Positions 57,673-64,000 of a DNA stretch of 64,000 nt are shown here, one piece after another. The translations under genes were made by a program, and so were the position numbers. The DNA lies in NCBI GenBank assembly GCA_948868795.1, contig CAQRDK010000003.1, forward strand, positions 16,490 to 80,489, read 5' to 3'. The notes beneath the pieces are model-generated. The model was given only the letters and a program-made list of their open reading frames with translations, ran no database searches and had not been told where the DNA came from. This DNA is from an uncultured Candidatus Saccharibacteria bacterium (GTDB taxonomy: Bacteria > Patescibacteriota > Saccharimonadia > Saccharimonadales > Saccharimonadaceae). How positions within the stretch are numbered: the stretch's first letter is position 1; every line of letters starts with the position of its first letter.

Positions 57673-59589
57673 ATGCTAAACAAACTTTCTTCCACGCTTG
57701 CCAAAAATCTCGACGAGTTCCAAAACGTCCCCGCCTCGCCGACCACCGCCCCAGCGACCCCCAATCCTGTCCCCGCCGCCAGCCTCGCCGACAACCCCGT
57801 CATCGTCTCTCAGCAACAGCAAGCCCAAATCATCGCCTACTTCACCGGCGGTCACAACCCCCAAGTCTTCATCACTACGAACCTCATCGAAATCACCCCC
57901 GAGCAGCGGCAAGCCTTCCTCGATCTCCTCGAGAAAAACAAAATCAGCCACTCCGAGCTCGAAACCTTCTTCCGCGACATCCCCGCCCCCTTCGACAACC
58001 CCGACCTCGACGTTGACCGCGTTTTCTCCCTCATCGCGAAAAACCGCCGCGCCGTCCAAATCCTCGCTATCGCCTGCGGCTACAACGAGCAAAACTGGCA
58101 ACAAGTCGGCGCGAAAGATCTCCGAGCTCTCATGAGCCTCCACAAAAAAGGCCAGCCCGACTACCGCACCCCCGTCGGCTTCGCCGAGTTCCGCGAAAAA
58201 TTCCTCGAAGACATTCATCCCGAATCCACCCCTGCCGGATATAATAAATACCTCCACGCCTTCGATGAGCTCGAATCCACCATCTACGGCCCCCGTTTTG
58301 ACTACTACCGTCAGTTTGAAGCCCTGAAGAGGTCTGCTCATCTCCCCGAACACAGCCCCCACTACGACCTCTCCAAACCCGCCGCATCCCCGCTCAAACC
58401 TGCCCCCGACCTCACAGCTAACCTCGCCAAAACCGCGCCTACCCCTCATTCTCTCGCCGCTGCCGAAATTGCCGCCGAAAAGGCCCGAGAACAGTCCGCC
58501 GAGCAACAGGCCCAAGCCGAAGAACATCGCGAAGTTCAGCCCCCGAAGCCCCTTTATTCCCTCCTCCCGCCTGACCGCCGCGAACAAGTCCTCGCCCTCT
58601 CCGTCATTGACGGCGACCCCTGGCGCCAAAACGGTCAAGATTACCCCTTGACGCCTAGCGCCCTCCTAAATGCCGGTCTCTATCCTCAATATCAAATCAT
58701 CCTCGACGGCCGTCCAATCTATCTCTCCGCTGTCTTCGCCGCCGGCAGCAGCACTGCCAACCCCGCCATCGCCAACACCGCCGCGGTCATCGCCTATGTT
58801 TCCACCGAATCCAACCTCAAAGTCCGCAGCTTCTACCGCGACAAACTCACCGGCCTCTGGTGCTATCTCCCCGACTACATCCGAACTCTCGACGGCAACG
58901 GTATCGAACTCCTCGGACAAGGCTACCACGAGCGCTCCGTCATTCTCCCCATCCCCCTCCAAGCCACCCTCTCCACCCTCGAACAATCCCCAATCAGTAT
59001 CACCATGACAAACCCCGATTACCTCTTCGCCGGCACCGCCAAAGCCTACGACACCCAACCCGCCTACAACACCGCCAAATCCGCCAAGCAACTCCGCGGC
59101 GACTTCTACCATGAAGTCTCCAGCACGCCAGTCAACTCCGACGCCAAGCTCATTGCCCCCGGCCACCGCAAAATCGCCCCCCAACTTCTCTCGACTCCTG
59201 TCGAACTCGCCCCCGATTTCTATCTCCCAATCGCCTATTATAATACCTACACGACCCTGACCGCCCACTCCTTCGCCTCCGCTTATCCCTCACACGACCA
59301 AGCCTGCAACTGGCTCTTCCTGAGAGACGAGCGTAGCCGCGTCTGGGTCGCCCAAATCGAGTTTCTTTCCCCACTCACCTCGACTGGCTGCCGCCACGAT
59401 TGGCTCGCCGCCACCGACATCGAAACCCCTCTCTACGAATTCTCCCGCCTCGCCGACGATTACGGCAACAACACCGACATCCGCGGCGGCCGTATCGGCA
59501 TGTGGGACAATTACCTCTCCCAAGTCCCCCTCATCCAACAATTCCTGAAGTTCCAAACCCAACAGCTCGCCAAATCTCAGCAACAATAA
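57673..59589 (+). CDS. Hypothetical protein, 638 aa, Pro/Ala-rich
   Basis: ATG 57673 is 6 nt after TATAAT (leaderless); the longer reading would run through the tRNA terminator. Ala/Pro-rich N-terminus (about 20-45), a helical region (about 60-200, EITPEQRQAFLDLLEKNKIS...), an Ala/Glu/Gln-rich linker (about 235-305), and a C-terminal part of beta type with PYSLLPPDRREQVLALSVID-like start, then RSFYRDKLTGLWCYLPDYIR and RDERSRVWVAQIEFLSPLTS. No signal peptide or membrane helix. The C-terminal half resembles fragments of unnamed Saccharibacteria proteins; function unknown. Confidence 0.7.
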   Translation: MLNKLSSTLAKNLDEFQNVPASPTTAPATPNPVPAASLADNPVIVSQQQQAQIIAYFTGGHNPQVFITTNLIEITPEQRQAFLDLLEKNKISHSELETFFRDIPAPFDNPDLDVDRVFSLIAKNRRAVQILAIACGYNEQNWQQVGAKDLRALMSLHKKGQPDYRTPVGFAEFREKFLEDIHPESTPAGYNKYLHAFDELESTIYGPRFDYYRQFEALKRSAHLPEHSPHYDLSKPAASPLKPAPDLTANLAKTAPTPHSLAAAEIAAEKAREQSAEQQAQAEEHREVQPPKPLYSLLPPDRREQVLALSVIDGDPWRQNGQDYPLTPSALLNAGLYPQYQIILDGRPIYLSAVFAAGSSTANPAIANTAAVIAYVSTESNLKVRSFYRDKLTGLWCYLPDYIRTLDGNGIELLGQGYHERSVILPIPLQATLSTLEQSPISITMTNPDYLFAGTAKAYDTQPAYNTAKSAKQLRGDFYHEVSSTPVNSDAKLIAPGHRKIAPQLLSTPVELAPDFYLPIAYYNTYTTLTAHSFASAYPSHDQACNWLFLRDERSRVWVAQIEFLSPLTSTGCRHDWLAATDIETPLYEFSRLADDYGNNTDIRGGRIGMWDNYLSQVPLIQQFLKFQTQQLAKSQQQ

Positions 59590-59609
59590 CATCCCAGCTA
59601 CCAGAAACC

Positions 59610-59641
59610 AAAAGTCCCGCGGTTCAACCCGCAGGACTTTT
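59610..59641. terminator. Bidirectional terminator
   Basis: AAAAGTCCCGCGG/CCGCAGGACTTTT hairpin with flanking A and T runs, between convergent genes. Confidence 0.85.
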
Positions 59642-59656
59642 CTAACTCGCTAATCA

Positions 59657-60412
59657 CTATGCTTCGGACTGTTCGGCTTTCGTCTCTTTTCTTAAAACCA
59701 TATGCTGCACACCCTCAGTACCATCTGGATAATTACCGAACTTCTCCCCTTCCGGCTGAAAGCCCAACTCACCATATGATTTACTAGCCCACGGATGACT
59801 ATCCAGAACGTCCAAATGCAATTCCTCATATTCCGGATTATCCATCAGCGTCTGAATCATTTTCTTACCCACCCCTTGCGAACGATAAGCATCCCGCACC
59901 CCCACAAATTCAATCTCCGCCGTGCCTGGCGCCATTTCCCCTGTCACCTTTGGCATATAAACCCGATTCGCGCGATCGAAGTTCTCTGGCATTTCAATTC
60001 CAGTCGTCCTAAACCGCTCCTCCACCGCATCCGCATCCCAAGGCTTACAATCTGCATCACGATAAACCAAAATCCCCGCAATGTCACCATTCTCGTCTTT
60101 TGCCACAATCGTCCGGTCATAAGAAAACAGCACATCCGGCTCGTCCGTAAACAAAGCCTGCGCAAGTTTCTTCGCCCTCTCCTCATCACCAAAAAAGTCC
60201 GGACAAATATACTGATCCGTCAAATATAACGCCTCAGCCGCTTGTTCAAGACTATCATCCGGCGAAAGATTTTGAATCTCAATCTGCACTACTTCTTCAT
60301 GTTCCGCAGACTTCTCATCCCCAAAATCTGGCATCGCCGCCAACTCTCCCCACCCCGTATCCATACTATCCTGTGTATTATCCCCGCCAACTTCGCCTAC
60401 AAACTCGCTCAT
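59657..60412 (-). CDS. GNAT-family N-acetyltransferase, 251 aa
   Basis: Acidic N-terminus of 45 residues, then a GNAT domain: RTIVAKDENGDIAGILVYRD, AEIEFVGVRDAYRSQGVGKK (acetyl-CoA motif A, Q/RxxGxG), and LDSHPWASKSYGELGFQPEG (motif B). 251 aa is long because of the acidic start. The substrate is unknown. AAAGGAAAGC precedes the ATG. Confidence 0.85.
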   Translation of the reverse strand: MSEFVGEVGGDNTQDSMDTGWGELAAMPDFGDEKSAEHEEVVQIEIQNLSPDDSLEQAAEALYLTDQYICPDFFGDEERAKKLAQALFTDEPDVLFSYDRTIVAKDENGDIAGILVYRDADCKPWDADAVEERFRTTGIEMPENFDRANRVYMPKVTGEMAPGTAEIEFVGVRDAYRSQGVGKKMIQTLMDNPEYEELHLDVLDSHPWASKSYGELGFQPEGEKFGNYPDGTEGVQHMVLRKETKAEQSEA

Positions 60413-60570
60413 GCTTTCCTTTGCTATTTTTGTTTTTATTTAAACTTACACTTACCCCTAGTCTAGCACAGATTACACTTTTTGTCAAGATAGCAAAGCG
60501 GGCCTAGCGCTTCTTCGTCAAACCAATCTCCATCTTTCCCTAACCTTATCTTTGTGCTATAATAAAACAC

Positions 60571-60658
60571 GGAAGCGTGGCCGAGTGGTTGAAGGCGCAC
60601 GACTCGAAATCGTGTGGGCAGAAATGTCTCGGAGGTTCGAATCCTCTCGCTTCCGCCA
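60571..60658 (+). tRNA. tRNA-Ser(CGA)
   Basis: Acceptor GGAAGCG/CGCTTCC, long variable arm, anticodon loop CTCGAAA (CGA), encoded CCA. TGCTATAAT ends about 9 nt upstream. Confidence 0.94.
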
Positions 60659-60940
60659 TAAAATGAAAAATGGCGAGCTTGCTCGTCAATTTTTATTTTC
60701 AAGGAAGCATGATGGATGAATATCCTCTCGCTTCCGCCAGGAAGTAATGAAAATCCGCACTTTGTGTGCGGTATTTTTATTACTTTTCTCTCAGAAAAGT
60801 TAAGGATTTGAACCTCGCGGTTCGTTATCGAGCATAGCAGACCTCGTAGGAGACGAAATCAAAGAAGCAACTGCTTCTTTGATTGAGATGACGCCCGAGG
60901 CGAAGGCGTAAACCTAAGATTCCCATCCTCTCGCTTCCGC
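60659..60940 (+). repeat. tRNA-Ser 3'-end repeats with terminator cassettes (reverse order)
   Basis: Cassette b (TGGCGAGC/GCTCGTCA hairpin) directly follows the tRNA, then a copy of TCCTCTCGCTTCCGCCA (about 60723-60739), then cassette a (CCGCAC...GTGCGG hairpin, T-run), a further hairpin CAAAGAAGCA/TGCTTCTTTG and a third tRNA end copy (TCCTCTCGCTTCCGCC, about 60925). Order a/b is swapped relative to 2248-2395. Confidence 0.7.
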
Positions 60941-61000
60941 CCAACCACTTTGACCTAAATCATGCTACAATATACTATATACACCTAAACAGGAAAACTT

Positions 61001-61753
61001 ATGAACCCAACCCCAAACCAAAACCCCGCTCCAATAATCCCAGCCACTCCAACCGCCACAAACCCAGGCCCATCAACACCCTCTCAGTCTACCACTAAGC
61101 CTAACTCCGCAACAAAATCCAAAAGCAAACCCCTCCTCATCAGCCTCATCATCTGCGCCATCCTCGCCGTCGCCGGCATCGCCTTCGGCGTCTTCGGCTT
61201 CATCTTCTCCAACCATTACTCCTCCATGGTCGACGACCTAAAAACCATGATCGAAGAAAAAGACAAAACCATCGCCTCTCTCAAAAATCCCAATGAGACT
61301 GAAGACCCAGAAACCCCAAACGAAGACGATAACGAAGAGCAGCCCACCGCCGACCCTTACGCTACTTTCGCCGCCAACCTTGCTAAAAGCCCTGTTTCTG
61401 TCTTCGGTTACTATTATCATTACACCGGCTCCGACAACGTCCAACGCACCGTCCTCGCCAACATCGACACCGACGGCCATCTCAAAGTCACCGACCTCGA
61501 CGACAATGATAAACTCATCGCCGAAGCCGATAACATCCTTGTCGCCCAATTCATCCGCACCGGCAATGGCGGCACCCCTTACTTCTACCTTATCCAAAAA
61601 GACGGCAAAGTCTCCCGTATTGACCTCTCCGAAAATTCCGACCACACCGCCACCCCTCTTAGCGGCCATACCAACATCGTCTCCATCATCGAAGGCTCCG
61701 ACCTCTACGCTTACCTCATCGACATCGACGGCAACGTCTACAAAACCTACTAA
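61001..61753 (+). CDS. Hypothetical membrane-anchored protein, 250 aa
   Basis: Pro/Thr/Asn-rich start (about 45 residues), one membrane helix (LLISLIICAILAVAGIAFGV, about 45-68), a short coiled coil (MVDDLKTMIEEKDKTIASLK), an acidic linker and an outside beta-type domain with repeated turns (NIDTDGHLKVTDLDDNDKL; LIDIDGNVYKTY). Promoter TGCTACAAT and AGGAAAAC before the ATG. Typical of the many single-helix proteins of this group; no family is known to me. Confidence 0.7.
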   Translation: MNPTPNQNPAPIIPATPTATNPGPSTPSQSTTKPNSATKSKSKPLLISLIICAILAVAGIAFGVFGFIFSNHYSSMVDDLKTMIEEKDKTIASLKNPNETEDPETPNEDDNEEQPTADPYATFAANLAKSPVSVFGYYYHYTGSDNVQRTVLANIDTDGHLKVTDLDDNDKLIAEADNILVAQFIRTGNGGTPYFYLIQKDGKVSRIDLSENSDHTATPLSGHTNIVSIIEGSDLYAYLIDIDGNVYKTY

Positions 61754-61770
61754 ATATCCCAGAACCCTTT

Positions 61771-61799
61771 AGCGACCGCCAAACGAGACGGTCGCTTTT
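61771..61799 (+). terminator. Intrinsic terminator
   Basis: AGCGACCG/CGGTCGCT hairpin with TTTTC. Confidence 0.8.
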
Positions 61800-61856
61800 C
61801 ATTCCCCAGCTCTTTATCCCCCCCAAAAAAACACCTCTCAAAAATCCCTGAAACTC

Positions 61857-62234
61857 CTATTCCACCCTCAACTTCTCTGCCATCGCTTCCATTTCCTCTG
61901 GTGTCATTTTTAGGCGCGGGTCTCCCGCCCAATTCTCATTCACCGGCAAAACATGCACATGCGCATGCGGCACATCCGTCCCGACGACCTTAATCATCGT
62001 CCGTTCCCCCAGCACCTCCTCAAAGTGCTTCGCCAACATCTTCACCGTCGCCCACACCGCCTGATAATCCTCATCCGAAAGGTCATAAACCTTATCCACT
62101 TCCGCCTTCGGAATCACCAACGTATGCCCCGGCGCCTCCGGCTCAATGTCGAGAAACGCAAACGTCCGCTCGTCCTCATAAATCTTATAGCACGGCAACT
62201 CCCCCTGAATAATTTTTGTAAAAACACTACTCAT
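61857..62234 (-). CDS. HIT-family hydrolase, 125 aa
   Basis: Histidine triad nucleotide-binding protein: VFTKIIQGELPCYKIYEDER, AFLDIEPEAPGHTLVIPKAE and the triad PHAHVHVLPV (about 89-98). Hydrolyses purine nucleoside phosphoramidates or dinucleoside polyphosphates. GGGAG precedes the ATG. Confidence 0.94.
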   Translation of the reverse strand: MSSVFTKIIQGELPCYKIYEDERTFAFLDIEPEAPGHTLVIPKAEVDKVYDLSDEDYQAVWATVKMLAKHFEEVLGERTMIKVVGTDVPHAHVHVLPVNENWAGDPRLKMTPEEMEAMAEKLRVE

Positions 62235-62293
62235 TCCAAAAAACTCCCGTTCAATTTTCTTAATTATACCACACCCCGCAAATTCCCCACTTC

Positions 62294-63289
62294 CTACTCT
62301 TCCAGCAGCCTACACACCACCGCGCACATCAAACCTTTCTCCCGCGGCTCGCTCTCCGCAATCATCAGCGTCAGCGCCGTCAGCGCCCGATCCGAAATCT
62401 TCGGCTCCCCGTTTTTTAGCAACCCCTGCTCGTTCATCGTCAAAAACATCACAAACATCAACGCCCCAATCCGCTTATTCCCGTCGAAAAACGGATGGTC
62501 CTTAATAGTAAAATACAGCAAATTCGCCGCCTTCTCCTCGACCGTCGGATACATCTCCTCCCCCGCAAAACTCTGATAAATCGTCCGGAGAATCCCTTCA
62601 AACTCATCACCCCTGAGTTTTCCAAACATCTCCCCCGCCCCTAGCGCTTTCCGGAGCTCATCAATCATCGCGACGCACTCCCCCGCCTCCAGCATTTTCC
62701 GCGCCTTCGTCCCCTCGCTGAGGCGCACGAATCCCTCGTCATACTCCCGTAAAGTCCGAAACGTCTCTGCATATTGCGCAATCACCGCAAGCACCCCGTT
62801 CGCCTCTTCCCCCGTCAACTCCCGCTGCGCCATCAATCTCCGCACCACGTCTAGTGTCCCGTTCACTTCCGCCAGCTTCTGCGTCGTGAGCTCCGAGAGC
62901 CTCCGCTCATTCACCGCCGCCCCGTCCACGATATACCCCTTCAAAACCTTCGTCGCCCAAATCCGAAAATCCGTCGCCTTCCGCGAATTCACCCGATACC
63001 CGACCGATATAATCGCATCCAAGTTATAAACTTTCACCTTCCGCGTCACCTCACGCCCACCCTCATTTTGAACTAGAAAGGATTCCTTACTAGTTCGATT
63101 TTCCTCCAGCTCTGCGTCTCTATAAACATTGCCCAAATGCAACGATATATTCTGCGGTGTCACACTAAACAACTCTGCCATCTGCGTCCTCGACGCCCAA
63201 ATCGTCTCCTCCCCCGCATCAAAATTAAATCGCACATTCTTCCCACCCGTTTCATAAATCATCAATTTTTGTTCCATTTTTCTGCTCAC
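62294..63289 (-). CDS. RhuM-Fic/Doc protein, 331 aa
   Basis: N-terminal RhuM domain (about 12-150): IWASRTQMAELFSVTPQNIS, YNLDAIISVGYRVNSRKATD (virulence protein RhuM signature) and FRIWATKVLKGYIVDG. C-terminal Fic/Doc fold with HPFFDGNKRIGALMFVMFL (HPFx[D/E]GNxR, about 268), the catalytic loop for AMPylation or phosphorylation. No clear inhibitory (S/T)xxxE(G/N) helix is seen, though one may be in the RhuM part. GTG 63289 or ATG 63277 could start it. Likely a toxin-type or regulatory enzyme; no partner gene next door. Its promoter overlaps a palindrome. Confidence 0.85.
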   Translation of the reverse strand: MSRKMEQKLMIYETGGKNVRFNFDAGEETIWASRTQMAELFSVTPQNISLHLGNVYRDAELEENRTSKESFLVQNEGGREVTRKVKVYNLDAIISVGYRVNSRKATDFRIWATKVLKGYIVDGAAVNERRLSELTTQKLAEVNGTLDVVRRLMAQRELTGEEANGVLAVIAQYAETFRTLREYDEGFVRLSEGTKARKMLEAGECVAMIDELRKALGAGEMFGKLRGDEFEGILRTIYQSFAGEEMYPTVEEKAANLLYFTIKDHPFFDGNKRIGALMFVMFLTMNEQGLLKNGEPKISDRALTALTLMIAESEPREKGLMCAVVCRLLEE

Positions 63290-63304
63290 TTTCTTTAATT
63301 ACTA

Positions 63305-63375
63305 CTATTAGTATACTAATTTTCCTCTGTATAAACAACCTTGAACTTGAATAGGTTATACAAGTTCAACTTTAA
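63305..63375 (-). promoter_or_regulatory. Operator-containing promoter of the RhuM-Fic gene
   Basis: On the minus strand TTGTTT, 17 nt, TATACT. The -10 lies inside the perfect palindrome ATTAGTATACTAAT (63307-63320). Just upstream of the -35 is the inverted repeat TTGAACTTG ... CAAGTTCAA (about 63343-63369), followed by ACTTTA/TAAAGT (about 63370-63388). This looks like repressor binding, perhaps by the RhuM N-terminal domain. Confidence 0.55.
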
Positions 63376-63397
63376 AGCATCCTAAAGTTTCCCATAC

Positions 63398-63655
63398 CCG
63401 GGCGAAAAGTATAGACATTTTACTAAAAACTTGCTAGGATAGGATTATAGGTTTATGTGTAGCTCTTAGTCTTTATGATTGGGAGCTATTTTGATTCGAA
63501 TACGCTCTATGAGGCAAACAAACCAAAGACAAAGTCTCAGCATAGCCGTTCTCCTTCCCACTCCACACCGGCAAATGTTAATTAGTCTGGGGACTTTCCG
63601 CCCGTGCCCCGCATTATATAGCAAATCTTTCCAAAATAACAAGCACAGCCACGAT
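63398..63655. repeat. Convergent small-RNA module M4
   Basis: On + strand: TAGACA (63412-63417), 17 nt, TAGGAT (63435-63440), then 19 nt and a 12-bp hairpin TAGCTCTTAGTC/GATTGGGAGCTA (63460-63488) with TTTT. On - strand: TTGTTA (63637-63642), 18 nt, TATAAT (63613-63618), leader, GGAAGGAG and a 25-aa ORF (63466-63543). Inverted repeats CCGGGCGAAAAGTATAGAC (63398-63416) and its near-complement (63585-63606) close it, so the 5' leader of the minus RNA can pair with its own 3' end. 41 nt at the right are identical to 4768-4808. Confidence 0.6.
63466..63543 (-). CDS. Small hydrophobic protein, 25 aa, in module M4
   Basis: ATG 63543 with GGAAGGAG 8 nt upstream; peptide begins MLRLCLWFVCLIERIRIKIA and ends NHKD. 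The N-terminal half is hydrophobic with basic residues, like type I toxin peptides. The 3' part lies in the hairpin shared with the + strand RNA. Confidence 0.4.
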   Translation of the reverse strand: MLRLCLWFVCLIERIRIKIAPNHKD

Positions 63656-63885
63656 CAAAACTCATACTTTTCACAGACCACCCAAAAATCTCAAAAATCC
63701 GCCATTATATCACAAATTCCTCAAAACTTACAAGCACAGTCATTTACAAAATCCAACAAGCTCCAAACCGCTCCCGCTAATTCTCAAACCGCTCCCGCTT
63801 ACTCGCATAACGTTTCCGCTTATCTCAACGAAATCTCCACCAACCTTCTCCCTCTCTTCACCCCTATCTGTGCTATAATAATATC

Positions 63886-64000
63886 ATGAGTTTCACAAAG
63901 AGTTATATTCCGGGAGATTTTGAACCGCGCATTTATGCCGAATGGGAGCGAACCGGCGCTTTCCAGCCTAAAGCCCCTGTCATCGACAGCACCGAAAGCG
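63886..64000 (+). CDS. valS: Valyl-tRNA synthetase (N-terminus, partial)
   Basis: ATG 63886 is 6 nt after TGCTATAAT (leaderless). MSFTKSYIPGDFEPRIYAEW, then ERTGAFQPKAP, is the start of ValRS (the ...P..vE..iY..We..g.F.P pattern). It runs off the right edge. Confidence 0.85.
   Translation, partial: MSFTKSYIPGDFEPRIYAEWERTGAFQPKAPVIDSTES

Noticed and set aside
1..64000. CRISPR array, rRNA genes, replication origin.
   Set aside because: No regularly spaced repeats, no rRNA sequence and no DnaA-box cluster or dnaA/dnaN genes were found.

Overview
The window looks like a chromosome segment of a Candidatus Saccharibacteria (TM7 / Patescibacteria) genome. The evidence is a gram-positive-style gene set with a type IV pilus locus, a FISUMP-domain surface protein, many short proteins known only from this group, TGA used as a normal stop, almost no biosynthetic genes, and many genes whose -10 box (TATAAT) ends about 6 nt before the start codon, which implies leaderless mRNAs. 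The + strand is strongly C-rich over G whichever way genes point: + genes use C-ending codons and - genes G-ending codons. This is a replication-strand signature. Two stretches lack it and look acquired: the ABC permease block (about 7.0-8.5 kb) and the mobile element at 20.9-27.1 kb.

Layout. 0-20 kb holds small membrane proteins, HD, Nudix, YjbR and HIT-type housekeeping enzymes, glycosyltransferases, an orphan ABC permease behind a collapsed ATPase gene, a deoxyribosyltransferase-like/HD fusion, a choloylglycine-hydrolase-family enzyme, cardiolipin synthase coupled to a queuosine-salvage protein, a gtrB-gtrA-small Cys-rich protein operon, a SurA-like foldase, ndk and four tRNAs. 20.9-27.1 kb is an integrated element bounded by 21-bp direct repeats of the tRNA-Arg(CCT) 3' end. 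It carries a large serine recombinase, a terminase-small-subunit-like HTH protein, and an operon of EcoRI-family adenine methylase, DUF262-HNH protein and a 56-aa membrane protein. That operon has a complex leader able to fold in mutually exclusive ways. 27.4-39.2 kb is xerC/D followed by a type IV pilus locus (pilD, pilin, pilC, pilT, pilB, two EF-hand-bearing proteins, pilN-like, pilM), with a CdiA-CT-like orphan nuclease and a pseudoknotted small RNA between. 39.2-54.3 kb has a FISUMP surface protein, tlyA-like, efp, rpsF-ssb-rpsR, ftsK, pnp, rpsO, truB, an NrnA/DHH-like protein and a strongly promoted, about 560-nt structured RNA of unknown class. 54.3-64 kb has a DUF1287 protein, an aminotransferase and a truncated Mur ligase in one operon, two tRNAs with duplicated 3' ends, a GNAT enzyme, HIT, RhuM-Fic and the start of valS.

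The most unusual non-coding content is (i) a family of intergenic modules at 4.5, 14.7, 27.2 and 63.4 kb, with half copies at 39.3 and 50.6 kb. Each has convergent promoters, a shared hairpin, a tiny ORF and terminal inverted repeats, a layout like type I toxin-antitoxin loci. (ii) A family of 90-130 bp long inverted repeats at gene ends. (iii) tRNA-Ser and tRNA-Arg loci followed by terminator cassettes that repeat the tRNA 3' end, probably scars of past integrations. (iv) The large RNA at 53.65-54.2 kb. All functions are inferred from reading the sequence; no database search was run.
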